A stretch of 64,000 nt of DNA from positions 2,825,543-2,889,542 of the forward strand of contig OU744452.1 in NCBI GenBank assembly GCA_916610825.1. The letters run 5' to 3'. The notes below the pieces were generated by a model. It was not told the origin of the DNA. It made no database searches and saw only the letters and a program-made list of their open reading frames with translations. Shown here piece by piece: positions 35,201 to 47,955 of the stretch. The stretch comes from Haliclystus octoradiatus. Its lineage: Eukaryota > Cnidaria > Staurozoa > Stauromedusae > Haliclystidae. The position numbers were made by a program, and so were the translations under genes. Every line of letters starts with the position of its first letter. Within the stretch, counting starts at the first letter, position 1.

Positions 35201-38200
35201 TTTGTGAATGCTTCGCCATGTGCTCCAACAGAAACAGACTGTCGATGGGATATTTGCGAAGAAAAATATTGGCCTGACAGCTGAATTTGTCTCTTCGATT
35301 CAAATGTTGGCGTATTTTTCCTCGTGAATGCATCTGAAGTATTTCTGTCAAACGAATACGTAAGCTCTTTATTTCGTCTTTGCGTCAGATAATTTGAAGA
35401 GGTGGCATCGAATTCACCGATTGAATCGGATTGCACCATCTGTTGATTCTTAGCTCTTGGAAACATTGAGGAACTGTAATTCATTCTATCATTCGAAGGA
35501 GACGATATTGATTGTTCTTCCATTAATCCATAGCTATAGCGTGGAGAACGTGTATCAAACACTGAAAAGCCTTTCTCATACGTAGATGACATAGATCTAC
35601 TACAACATGATCCGTTTCTTTGAGCAGAGTCATATCTTTTCTTACACCGCTTTGGAACTTTGAATAGACATTTTCTGGAATTTACCGATCCAGAAATATT
35701 TCTAACCCTAACAGATTGTTTGTTTGATCTTAAACTTCTTGCGCTGCTCACCGGTATTGACAAAGGGCGTTTACTTTGTGGTGTACATACAGAACTATTA
35801 CTACTTTGAATCATAGACCTTACATCATTGAAACTGGATTTGATATCTGCAATATCTTTCTGTAGCCCTTCAATCATATTTGATTGCAAAACATTGTCTG
35901 TCGCAGTATTTCTGGTCTTTCTATTAACACTTTTTAATTCATTAGTGTTATTTTTTATGTCCAACTCCTTATGTATTAGATTCGTAGTAGTATTGGCATC
36001 AAGCGTGTTGATAGCTTCTGTGATATCTGACGTTGAATTCAGTTTTGCAAGTAATGATGCTAGTAATGTAGTAGCGTTATGACCATTGCTTTTAGTTACC
36101 GTTTCTGTCGATTTGTTGTGCTCTTGATCATTTCCTATAACAATCCAAAAACATGCAATAGCGCTCCTACAGTAACCAGTTACCAGCAAAGTGGTTACTT
36201 GGCCATGATAATTCATGGTGTATGCTATTCACAGAATATCTACATAAACATTTATTGCTGTTGGGTTATAAAATGGTCTACTTATGGGTGGAAATGCTAT
36301 GGGTATTTTAACAAATCCTTCCCTATAAGACATGTTTAATCTTTGTGGGTTTACCGGTCTTTCCATTTTACCGTACGTCAATCATTTGTGATCATAAACC
36401 AGTCTCTCCAGTTGTATTTTTAAATTTTCTACTGTAACTTTCTATTTCATTATTATATAAACTAATATATATTATGACGTAAACACATGTATGAGAGTGT
36501 TCAATGTTTGCCAAGTATCAAGTAGCTTTGTACTGGGGTGTGCTATATTGAGAATCTTGCTGACACCCTAAATTTTGTACTTTGAGTTTTTGGGCTGGAA
36601 TGTGTCATTTCCTGGCAATTGGCAATAAAATCGGGCAGCTCACAACAGATGTGCACCTCACATCAGGAAATATACTGAACTAATAGCTGAAAACAGGAAA
36701 TTCCTCTGCAGGAAGCCAAACTCAAACCAAATCCATCTCTGTGTAGCCCCTATATGATGGTATACTCAGAGCAATCTATCTATAAAAGTTGGGACAAGAA
36801 ATTTTTGGTACACGAAAATCACCATCTTCGTTCTATTGAAAACGAGCTTTTGCTCTTGAACAAAAAAATTTGGGGAATTCATAATATTATTTTCACGCGG
36901 TTTGTTCAAATTTTACGCCCAGGGTTTGACGGAGCGAAAACGGTGGCGTTACATAAAATTATGTGACTGGAATGGCATTTGTCCAATCGGCGCTGAGAGA
37001 GGCACATGAAAGATGGCTCAACTCTGGTAAATAGATGGCTCTGAGTATACTACCCAGAAAAAGATCGTGTGCAATTGAATGTTATGTTGCTTATAATTCA
37101 TTTACCTTTTGCTGTTTCTGTGCAACAATTCAATACATAGAGGGCACTTCTCGAAAGTTTGTCATTCTGAAATTATGAATTATGTACAACATTATCATGA
37201 TGCTGATACATGCTGATACAGGGGTGAATGTAAAATAATAACATTATTTACTTCGGTGATGGTGATAAATTTATACCTGTATGTTAGACATAAGCGAGAT
37301 TAAAGCCGGTACTATGTTATTTTTGGTTGCCTCGAGACGATTTAGTTCTAAAAATGCAAACATGCATATAATCTATTAATAAATAATTGAATTGGAAAAG
37401 GAAAGATTTCAATGTTATAACGCATAATAGGTTAATGTAAACATTTAAATATCAAGCTTACGTGCCAGTTTGAAATGTAGCGACTATGCTTCAATAGTCA
37501 CATCATACTGTAAATGCACTGCATTACCTATATACGAGGGAACATTATATAATAATACAAAAGTAAACTCTGGTCGACACTGCACATCAGTATTATATCA
37601 ATATTGTTGCTTGCCAGACTAGCTTATAGCCTTCATGCATAGACAAATATTTCGAGAAAACCATTGTTTTTCTACTGTTCTTAAATCCATCGTTAACGAG
37701 TTTTTCCAACTAGAACCAAGGCAATATTGGTCGATAATTACCTGATGCGCAATAGGCAAACAATCAAACGATTCAGCCCATAGCAATATTTTGTCAAAAT
37801 CACGGAGACCCTAATCCAAAATAAAAGTTTTGTGACTGTGCAGTGCAAACTAAGACTGGATTGGCCTGAGTCCCCTGGATCATCTTAGCATTAACGAAAG
37901 GTTACCACACTCTTTTCAAACACATGGACCACAACCCGGGCCACAACCAATCAAATCCCAGGATGGAGTTGGATTGTGGCGCCATATTTTAGAATTTGGA
38001 TCATCTTAGCATTCGTTACATTTCTTCAATAAATATCCGTCTTCAAGTATGGTTAAATGGTTCTATGGCCGCAATAACACATATATATGACTGCTATAAT
38101 GAAAGCTTACTATTCCCATCGATGCATCTAGATAGACAAACTAGCAATGTAAATATATGTTCATCATTGAAATGTGTGTAATCTGACAATCGTTGGATCA

Positions 38201-41200
38201 GCAAAGTCATCACTCCTTCTTTTCCAACTATGGATTTTGCTTCATCTGGAAAAATTTTCAACATGCTGTAAACATTATAGAATATAACTGCTAATTGAGT
38301 ATTCCTTTAAATTAGTATGTTGTGTACTGTTTATGCAAGGTACGCACAACTAGCATAGATGTTTGATAGTCACGTTCATGAATGCAGGTATAGATACGGA
38401 CATAAAGGCGGACATAGTTGCGGACATAAATGCGTATCTTTTTTCTTGCGGTTGTTAGCTTTTTTATTTTATCTGTCATTTACCCACAAAACTTGTAGGC
38501 TTGAAGTTTTTTCCACAGATGTGGCTGGTTCATTGATTAGTATTATGCAACCTTTGTGCATTATATGACCGGATTCCCTCCCTTGCTTCCGTCAACCAAC
38601 GGTGCTTCTGTCAGGGATTGAAAACAGACCCTGCGGGCTGAGGTCCAAATCCTTAACGATTACATTAAGGTAGAAAAGATAACAGTGATCAAGGTAAGTG
38701 AAGCCAATCAGTAGTTGAAATTGTTCCTCGATTCATATTTGAAATCATGTTTGATTATAAATTATGTAGATCATGCTCTTATATTATCTTAAACTTTCAG
38801 AGTTTCGTATATAACGTAATGAGGACATGGCTTTATCGATAGAGAAAAAAACATATCTAGCAATGAAAATGAAATTAATGTACCATTTTTATCAACTGCT
38901 GCACTGAGACACGCAATCGCATATTGTTTGACTCTGCAATCAACACTTTGCAATTGCAAGTTCTCCTGTAAGAACCTACAAATCGTCTTCGGCCCATTGA
39001 CCAGCAGTAAACTCCGTTGACATCTCTCTGTTACAAATAGACATGCACAACTTATTGAATATACATAGTATGAAAAAGATAAAGTTGTACTGACCGGGAC
39101 TAGGAGGAATCAAAGCCTTCTCCTCAGTTCCGAGTTTCAAGTGTTTCAAAGGCATAACACTGATATCCGTCCTTGGCGCTTGGTCTTCGACCACGATGCG
39201 TGATTCACACTACTGGTGGCTTGAGAATTGGCATGCATTTTACGACTTTGGGCACGCAAGGCGCGATGGTCAATTTTATGCCTCCTAAGTGCCATCATCG
39301 CATGGCAATTAATATATTGCAAATTAAACACACTAAACCAACGTTACGAAACGTTGCATCATTCTTCTTTCCAATCAATTATGCTCTGTTTTAGCAAACT
39401 TTTAACTCATTCACATACAAGAATGTTTGTGATATAGCCATTGTTATTGCACTCCGATATTGCTGTGTAGAGTGTAATCAGAGTGTTTTTATTCACTAGT
39501 ACGGCAAGATATCACTTTAACCTGTTCGTTGACACAGTGACACTGTTGGAATCAGAAGTACCCTTATCAAAATGTTCTTTCTTATTTGAAGTAATGATAT
39601 TCTCACACCGAGCAATAACATTCTCATGTAATGGTATACGATGTTCTCATTTCAAACAATGACATTCTAATTCCAAGCAGTAATGTTCACACAATAATCA
39701 ATGCTAGTACTACCATATCATGCATACGGTATATACGCACTAATTTATCATGAATAAAGACAATAATAATTGCACATTACACGTATAACTATCTCGTCCA
39801 AATTCTCCGTCACTAATACCAAAACTGTCTAAAATCATATTGGTCCTATTGCTACTTGAAATTAGCACAAATCGGGAATATTTTTAAGCGTAGTTTTTGT
39901 GTTTCAATATATATAGGGTTAAGCAAAGACATTATTGGCTGGGTTAATCAACACACGACAGCGACACAATTTACCCCTATAAATGTTTGACATCTTATAA
40001 AATAACAAGATATTATCATTTCGTATAACGGCATAAAAATTATCACATTATCTTCTTTTATATCCTTCAGTTTCTAACATTCATATAGAAAGCATTTGCA
40101 TCCGAATTCAAGGCGGGTCTGGAAAGCTTTATCCTGCAGAGTTAATCATGTATACATGGGAATATAAATCAACCCAGGACCTTTTCAACAAGAATATGTA
40201 CTCTAGTTATTGTTCTCCCAGCGAGAATACTTATTCTTGAATGATATTTTCAAGAATACTATTCTCAATATAGGGAAAAATTAATTATTCATGTTCACAG
40301 AAAATTAATCCCATAAGAATAAATATTCTTCTATATTCTTGATATAGGAATCGGAAATTTTGCTGTGTACTTATAGTAAGTCTTTTTGAATGTCACTTAC
40401 CATTGTTTTCCACACATTCCATGATCAATCTCAAAGCAGCTATCAAAACAGAAGATGCTTTCGTGTTGTGTAATAAAGATATACAAGCGGGTATGCTTTC
40501 AAGACATGCAATCTGATTAAGAACTATATGAAAGAGGTCAAAGCAGTGAATCAGGATTTGTTATTAGTTATATGATCGGCTTGGTGTTACGTGAAGCACC
40601 ACATTTCGGATTATATCTCATTGGATATATCCGTATCTGCTTAAGCATATATAGTCATGCACAATAGATATAACCTCAGTAGTATAGATGAATGGATATA
40701 GTAAGTCATCATCTTTAGATACGTAAATATGTCCCAAGACTGATGTAATCATCACCTAGCATCTTTTCATTTATTTATTGAAATCAAGTATTTTAGAAAT
40801 GTAAATTTGGTATAAGCATCATAGTTTTGCTTTCGAGTTAGATATTCTTCAAAAACCCTTCCTATTAGAACTATAAATGCACTGGCCAATTATTTAACTT
40901 ATCTTGCTTTTATAAATTATGCCTATACCAAGATGGTGGCAACACAAGTAAGGCTTTATCATTGGAATGCTAGCTATATGTAGCCATTGTTTAAAATATC
41001 AATTATTCCAGTGCTTCTTACCTCGTTTGTTCTGAATTTATAATAGATTGTGAGTATAGCTCGGGGGGAGCTAACTAGAGAAATTTCAGAGATGGGGGAG
41101 TGCCCGTATACAATCCATTTGAGTTGAAGTTACCCCTCCCGGTTATCTACCACCGTAACATTTAAAATGCCAGTGTTGAACTGTCCTGCAAGTTGGCTTG

Positions 41201-44044
41201 TGCAAAACTTATCATCATGTTTTCGGAATGAAATGACGAATTTACGATGATGCTATGCCTTATGTGATGTAAATATAATGTGATGATGTTATATGTCAGA
41301 GTCAATGCTGATTTATGCTTCAGTGCTTATGCGAAAGGTAAAGAAATTTTTTACCATTAATTGGCTGTGATATAGTTGAAATCAAAGCTGTACCAATCGT
41401 AGTTGTGAAACTGATATGAATATCCATTCCAGAATCTTGCAATGACCATGTTGTCATCTTTTCAGCACATGTCCTAAAATTAATGTACGATGTTGAGCCT
41501 TGAGATATTTGCATGGATCGCTGTGGCGTTTCCTTAATTTAATGGAGGAATATTCGTCTTTAGACATGTCGAGGCCGATTTGCAATGTTATACATGAGAT
41601 TAATAATTGGTATTAGAAGTAATTGCTTTTTAGTAAGAGAGGTACTAAATGATGAAAACAATTACAATTAAAATTTTCCTGACGTTTCGACTAACTTTTG
41701 TCATTTTGAAGTTAAAAGGAGTACAATAATAGGCTATCTTTAACTTTGGTATTGCTATAGTACATCATCTAATATATAATCAATCTATATGTATAAAGTC
41801 AAAACCTGGCAGCTTCTTCCAGGAGTGATAGTGTACCTGTATAATCTGACGAGTGATGCAATACAACCAGATGTGCGAGCAATGCTCTTTGCAGGGTCTA
41901 TAATATCAAATAGTATTAGCAAAAGCAGAAAATTTAGTTTAGTAAGCAGAAGACCGAAAAATTAATGGATACTGCAAAAATTGCTGTTTTCGTGTATTTT
42001 CGTGATAAATCAGGTTAATCTTGCAGAAGGACGACAAATAAAACAACAAAGAATCTTCGCCAATAACTTATTTAAATGTTGATTAATTTTTGATTTAAAT
42101 ATCAATTAGCTATTCGCATTCTTCCTAGCAATCGTTTTCCGTAATAACAAACAGCTATGAGAGGTAGATAAACTTACCACTCTATACAGGTGACCTTTAT
42201 ACACAGGCCTTGGCTCACTAGATGAAATACTTTATTAGACATACGATTAGGTTACCACTACCACTATCAGTAATTTCAAGCTTTTGGATATTTTTGGGGT
42301 ATAGCATTTACTGGATTTTTCTAACTTTTTTGGTAATTCAAATTTTTCCAAAATGGCACTTCCCGTCCATTCTTAGCTGGTGTTACTCCTCCGGGGTAGT
42401 AGAATGCTCAACTTAAATGAAGTGTGAATTAAAAATTTGCGAAGTATCATGTTTACATCTACTTTTCAGACTTTTTTTAGTGCATTCAAGTCAAATGAAG
42501 GCATGTAAGTTTAAATCCTATAGAAGATACAGCAGCTAGTCTATTAAGGTTAATTACATTACCGTAATTATTCGTGATGCACATGATGAAATAGGCAGCG
42601 GTTGAGCCATGCTTAGAAGGTAACTTCACGTTCGAGGCACTTTTTAGCAACTCATTCATTTTAGAAAATAATCTTGGGAGGCACAGTAACTTCTTCGAAG
42701 GCTCTAAAATCAAAATAGAATTTATCAGTTATAAAAATTTCAGATTCCACGATAGCGTAACATTTAACAAACTCCAAGAAAGGGGTTATTCATAAAGAGA
42801 ATATTTGTAAAAATGCTAGTAAAATTATCAAAAATCTCCTTTACAATCAAATGTTTTTACCCGACGAGGGATATGTAGCCCATTGCTCCCGCTGATACCA
42901 CGCCTGCTTTCAATAGCATATAAAAATAGCATAATTAACATTATTTCATAATTATTGTATATTTTCTGTAATGGATGCAAGGGGGTGCCATGCGAAAGCT
43001 TTCTTGTATAAGCCTCTTCTAAGTTTAGATGTTTCATGCACTTATGCGGGATAAACAAAGTCAATTCAATTATTCTGCGTTTTTCCCAACATGCATAACA
43101 ATGAGAAATATGAAACCGACAAGGAACTCCGAAGAGGCTTAACTCATGATTTCAATAATCAATTTGTACTAACGACAAGGAAACATTAACAATTCGGAAC
43201 ATATATTCTTGATGTCCGCATCCAATGGTCATTTAGTGCGATGTTATTACCATATTGTTCTACTGCACTTGCTAGGGTAAACAACGAAATTCGTTGTATC
43301 TCTTTATTACAGGACGACAGGAAGACTTCCAACACTGGTCTGATTGCACGACAATTCCAGAATGCTTTAGCTCCATCATCTAATATAATCACAGATAGAC
43401 ACATTTCTAACAATCAAATTATTTTTGAAATATTTTATAATTTGATTAAGATAAATATGTAAGATAATTCTTAAAACTAAACTTAAATAAATTAGAATAT
43501 ATTTAAATAATAGGATAGTTGCTGTTCGAATAATTATACAGACTATATGTAATGTACAGTACCGTAAATTGGATAAAATAACTCTTCTTCATCATTCTAT
43601 TCAGCAGTATCCCTATAATACGGTAAGTTAATTAGGTTTTATGCCTCGATCATTTGTAGTTTCGTGTAAAAAATCCATGCATAATTTCACTGTTCCTAAG
43701 ACATTAGAAATGAACGCCAAAATTACATTATCTTGATCATAATCTCTTGAATTAATCAGGATGATTAATCATGACAATCGAGCATGACATAATACCAAAA
43801 TCAATCACATGAGTTTTGATACTAAGACACTCGACACTCATGGAATTCTCTATAAAAATCAACCATAAGCTTGAAAGGAAATAATATCATATAATTAGTG
43901 TGATGTACACTATCATCAAGTCCTTCTACCTTGCGAACATATATCAGCCAAGGCTTTCAATGTTTGACAACGACCAGATACATCATTACTAAACAATGCC
44001 AAAGAATCCAACAACACCCTGATGTCACTCTCTATTTCATCCAT
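32024..44044 (-). CDS. TERB1: TERB1-like meiotic telomere protein, 13 exons (armadillo repeats + Myb)
   Basis: Exons by splice sites and phase: 44044-43930, 43379-43251, 42703-42563, 41897-41837, 41473-41355, 40523-40401, 39027-38884, 38245-38111, 37347-37277, 37166-37106, 36134-34957, 33507-33399 and 32259-32024. All junctions are GT-AG and phases agree, giving about 873 residues. Residues 1-366 are armadillo-type helical repeats (for example ISLFTLASAVEQY, VKQYAIACLSAAVD, LVCLSRCID). Residues 367-759 are polar and probably disordered, with a Cys motif CLGCYP...YTCRFH. The C-terminus is a Myb/SANT domain (YSETEIHSLLDG, VKRFGKRWIWIL, AENLKDKYKQL) with a telobox-like third helix. Only TERB1 is known to me with this architecture; with TERB2 and MAJIN it tethers telomeres to the nuclear envelope in meiosis. 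The last donor is uncertain: AAG|GTTAGA at 32153 may splice to an unseen final exon. Human TERB1 is about 730 residues. Confidence 0.75.
33399..33507 (-). CDS. TERB1: TERB1-like gene, exon 12 (first part of the Myb domain)
   Basis: 109 bp between TTTTATATTATAG and GATG|GTAGGG. It encodes a basic lead (LLPKRKRQ) and helix 1 of the Myb fold (EYSETEIHSLLDG). The exon boundary falls exactly where helix 1 ends, and the last codon is completed by exon 13. Confidence 0.75.
33880..34880. repeat. palindrome-rich intron segment
   Basis: The intron between exons 11 and 12 holds several inverted repeats. GATTCGAAGTTAAGTGAC (34077) mirrors CACTTAGCTTTGAATC (34290). TATAGTTTTACTCGTT (34408) mirrors AACGAGTAAAACCATA (34538). 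CTCGTCATGATTAG mirrors CTAATCACGACGAG. These look like overlapping fold-back MITEs. Confidence 0.5.
34957..36134 (-). CDS. TERB1: TERB1-like gene, large exon 11 (disordered linker)
   Basis: A 1,178-bp internal exon between acceptor TTGGATTGTTATAG and donor GAG|GTATGA. It is Ser/Asn/Arg-rich, with LASLLAKLNSTSDITEAINTL-type helical segments near its start. Near its end is a compact Cys-containing module (KCLGCYPFSRFPFL, NSRNCKSIL, YTCRFHGSL) that is the only ordered-looking part and may bind zinc or a partner. Entry phase is 1 and exit phase 0, matching its neighbours. Confidence 0.75.
36210..37100. other. TERB1-like intron 10, no further feature
   Basis: The 971-bp intron between 37106 and 36134 contains no coding segment that fits the splice phases. 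Confidence 0.5.
37876..38013 (+). mobile_element. truncated SINE-like insertion with 17-bp target duplication
   Basis: TGGATCATCTTAGCATT occurs at 37876-37892 and again at 37997-38013. The 104 bp between resemble the tRNA-derived SINE at 10.2 kb (TGGACCACAACCC, CAAATCCCAGGATGGAGT, TGTGGCGCCA). It lies in the TERB1-like intron between exons 8 and 9. Confidence 0.45.
39040..40390. other. TERB1-like intron 6
   Basis: Holds short degenerate repeats of the type ATTCTCA...AATGACA at 39595-39700 and an AT-rich inverted region near 40215-40350 (AGAATA...TATTCT). No gene seen. Confidence 0.45.
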
Positions 44045-44490
44045 GAGGGAGTCTATCTTTCAGCTGATTACGCTCACGATAATTAAAGAGAACGTAATTA
44101 ATCTTAAAAAATATCAACGTCTCTCATATTTTGAATATTTTTATGACTTGTTTTTATTGCACAGCTGACTGTTTAAACGTGGCTCAATTTTCCCGCTCTA
44201 TCGAAATCTCGCTTTCAAGACGAGGCATCAGTGATAGTAGCCATTTTGTTTTCAAGATCTCAAATGTTTGAAGTTTAAAAATTCTCAAATTGTCGTATGG
44301 GAGACAAATTATCGCCATGTTAACGACAAGCTGTACATCGAAGCTAGCAAGTAAGTTATCTGAATACAGTTTCTCGTGTCACTGATTTTTTACGCTTCAT
44401 TTGTCACTTGAATGGGAATTATAATATAGCGACAAAGACTGTCGGACAGAGAACTTGAAAGTTGAATGAAACGTCGACTAGGCCTAGTCC
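44045..44490. promoter_or_regulatory. TERB1: presumptive 5' region of the TERB1-like gene
   Basis: The 450 bp between the start codon at 44044 and the hAT element at 44499. I see no clear TATA box or initiator; it is called by position only. Confidence 0.3.
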
Positions 44491-44498
44491 TATCCTAC

Positions 44499-45391
44499 CA
44501 GGGATGTTAAAGTTACTTTTTAAAAGTATCTAGTTACAGTTACCGTTACTTGGGCGAGAAAGTAACTAGTTACTATCAGACGTTACTTTTCAGAAAAAGT
44601 AACGATTACAAGTTACAAGTTACTTTTAATTCGAAAGTAACTAGTTACAGTTACTTTTTCTAAATAAGTCCAAAAATATCCAACAGAAGCAATGAGACAT
44701 ATATGAAGTATTCAAATAATATTTCTGTATTTTAATTTGTTAATTAATCAAATGTTCTTGTTGACAATATATATACGAAAACAGACACCCGACGACTATT
44801 TCACAGCTACGTCTTTTGCGTGTTTGAATGGTCTAGGCGATCCCCCTAATTTCCCCATAACAAAGAAAATCTCAAGTTACGCGCCATTAGTTCTATTTCA
44901 GGCTTGGTTGCTATGACAATTAATTAATCGAACAGACATATCAGACATGAAACGCTTGTTGACGTTGAATCACTTGAATATCATAAACTCGGAAAAACAG
45001 ATTCTATAACAGAATGTTACTTCCCTGAATGTAATTTTCTTGACTTCCAAATCTGTAACAGGATTTCCTGCAGTTGTTGGGAACTTTTTGTCTGTGTTTT
45101 TATTGTTCTTGGATGGTAACAATGAGAACAAAAGATTTTGACTAATTAAAACACAATAGCGATCGAGAAGCTGCTAACTATCAGCACTCTTTTGTGAAAA
45201 AAGTAACGGAAGAAAGCGAAAATGTAGTGAAAAAGTAACGAGTAATCGTTACTTTATTTTTAATCCTAAATGTAACTAGTTACAAGTAGAAGTTACTTTT
45301 ACAGAAAAGTAACTAGTTACAAGTAGAAGTTACTAAAAAGTAACAATTACAAGTAACGTCGTTACTTTTGTAATCGTTACTAACATCCCTG
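44499..45391. mobile_element. 893-bp non-autonomous hAT element, 8-bp TSD
   Basis: Ends CAGGGATGTTA and TAACATCCCTG, flanked by TATCCTAC on both sides (44491-44498 and 45392-45399), which is the hAT signature. Both subterminal regions are packed with AGTAACTAGTTAC-type palindromic repeats, likely transposase-binding sites. No transposase inside. Same family as 49302-56500. Confidence 0.9.
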
Positions 45392-45651
45392 TATCCTACC
45401 AACGCCGAATCAACTGAGATCAATCACAAGCCAAGCAGCAAAATAGCTTAGGCTGCTGACCAGCGTTTTCTTGAATTTATGTATTCAAACAGACTGTTTA
45501 TTTTGGTTTCGGAGAATATTTTTATACTTTTTCCATTTTATTCTTGTCCACTCCAAGGAAGGAATTGCGTTGATAATCAATCGTGTTAGCTAGCCCTACT
45601 AAATTTGTCACTTGTATTGTTGTGGAACGCATCCATAGGCATTGTTCTTAA

Positions 45652-47725
45652 AGTGGGAATAAACCCCCAGACTATCTTTACATATATAGTAGACCCCGAC
45701 GTGAAAAAAACAATGGCGTAATTTTTTTTTCGATCTGGAAATTATTTCTTGGTAAAAAATGCCTTCAAAGTGGTGTTTTGGCCCAAATGTCGCTGAGGGA
45801 AAAAAAGGGATTGGATCTAGCTTTATGACGACAAAGTCACAAGTCGTGTGGTTTTTCTAATAGACTTTAGATCGGATTAATCACGCGATGATACGTTTGA
45901 GATGGCGTAGCTCTGTAACGGCAATCTATTTTTCTCCCCCACAAGACTGAGGTAAGGAAGAACATATAAACTCAAGAGTAGCAAAATTCCAGATGATTTA
46001 ATGATTTTAAAGTTCACGAATTAGAAAAAAATAAAAATCAGAAAATATTTCATTCGTAGCGCGCGTTATACAGATTATATTTTGACATCTCATTCTCACA
46101 CATATTTAACACATATCAAAATATTCTCTGGTGACCACAAAAGCTAGCTAAGTAGAATTTATTGTTGTAAGCATATGTCTGCACTGAACATGGAGTGTTC
46201 TTTTGAGGGTAAAAATCATAATGTATGGTGGGAAACGCTATTAAGAACACCATAGCCGTCGGTTTTATAGTCCTCTTTTCACAGAAGCGAAATCTGTCCA
46301 TCTGATTTCTCGTCTCTGTAGAAAGGTATTTTGTGCAAAGTAACTTCTGCACTGTATTACTGCATCCTATAAATTACAGATTGTGACAACATGGTGCTAA
46401 CATGTTCTACTTTCTAGCCGAAGGAATGAATACTAGACTGGTAAAATAATTTTGTGGCGTATGTAGAATAAGGAACGAGACTTCACATTGCAAAACCCTA
46501 ATTTTGTTAATCATATAACTTTGATAGAGAGGATAATAATTTATGCAATGAAGATAGACCGCAAAGCCGACAAATGATAGAATCTGCATTACTGTAGTTC
46601 TAGTGGCTCTAGTATACGGCTGTAAACTTGAATAAGAACGTCCGAGCCCTCTATCATGTTTGTACTATTTTCCGATATTTTATAGAATTTTATAGTGTAA
46701 TGTACTGAAGAATTCTCAATGGTTTTTTAAATATTGAATTCTTGGTGTATTAATGATGAACACTTTGTTAGACTATTGAGTATAATATATCTATCTATAC
46801 AGTCGTATAAACTATACGATTACATGGTTTAAGTTTTACTAGACGAACATCAATTTCAAACTTAAACGTTGAAATGATAGTTGAAAAATGTCTATTTAAT
46901 AATTTAGTAATACCGATAGTTAAATAAATCCAAAAAAAGTACAATTAATACTTTGCAGTACCAACTCCAGTACAATTAATACTTTGCAGTACCATACTCC
47001 AGGAAAAGTCGTCTGTGCATGCCCGTGCAAATCAAATCAGTTTACATTCACATTTAGATCATGAAAAAGATATCTTGTAGAAATGTTTACTCAAGAACAA
47101 CTTGCAGATGATAGAGTTAAAAATAGTTAAAACTTATATAGCGTAAGATCAAGCTATTTTGAAGGGTACGTGTCTACTAATTAAGATTTGAGAAGTACTG
47201 CGGTCACACAGAATACGTAACTAATATGTGTCACTAGACTAGTCACAAAGGAACAGTCGCACCGCCTGACATTTGTATTAATCCGCAATCTATATCAGAT
47301 TCATCGCGCTTAATGACGCTACAAGAAATTATTTCGACCGAGCGTTTCAATAGATTTTATTCTGCTCCTGAAATCACAAATTGCATCTTTTTTACGTAAT
47401 TCGCCAGTTTATATGTTTGTTCATGGCTCAGCCTTGTCAGAATTTTTTTTTGCGTGACTTCTCGGAGCTAGGTCACCTCAAAGATTATGTCGCGTGATCA
47501 GCCCACTCTTGAGTCTGTTAGACAAACCGCACGACTTGTGACTTTGTTGTCATAAAGCTAGATCCAATCCCTTTTTTTTCTCAGCGACATTTGGGTCAAA
47601 ACACCACTTTGAAGGCGCTTTTCACCAAGAAATAATTTCCAGATCGAAAAAAAAATTACGCCATTGTTTTTTTCACGTCGGGTTCTACTACATATGTAAA
47701 GATATTCTGGGGGTTTATTCCCACT
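45652..47725. mobile_element. 2,074-bp TTAA-flanked element with about 420-bp arms
   Basis: Begins AGTGGGAATAAACCCCCAG and ends with its mirror, flanked by TTAA at 45648-45651 and 47726-47729. The first 200 bp of each arm are about 90% alike, and the similarity continues with more divergence to about 46080 and 47280. The interior has no transposase-like frame. TTAA target use suggests a piggyBac-type transposase supplied in trans. Confidence 0.75.
46928..47002. repeat. 31-bp direct repeat, two copies
   Basis: AGTACAATTAATACTTTGCA plus GTACCA.ACTCC, twice in tandem inside the TTAA-flanked element. Confidence 0.7.
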
Positions 47726-47955
47726 TTAAAATTATTGTGTTATAAAGGATTGTATTAAAGTCTTCCTGTCTGTAGACTGTAGTTATTTCAAGTAATTGTG
47801 TATTTGTGTATAGTTTATTGTGTATAGTTCATTGTTTATTGTGTAGTAATAAGTCTTCCTGTCTGTAAATGTAGTATAAATATGAGTTGGTAATAATAAT
47901 GATAGTAATAGTAATGTACTTACAATTTGGTTGATTTAAGTCATTATATATATTA

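Noticed and set aside
38976..39194. 72-residue minus-strand ORF as a TERB1-like exon
   Set aside because: Its phases do not fit its neighbours; a different frame at 39027-38884 with good splice sites continues the armadillo repeats.
43241..43462. 73-residue plus-strand ORF
   Set aside because: Antisense to exon 2 of the TERB1-like gene.
45652..47725. Polinton/Maverick fragment (AG...CT ends, long inverted repeats)
   Set aside because: Only 2 kb, no polymerase B, integrase or capsid genes, and the target duplication is the 4-bp TTAA rather than 6 bp.
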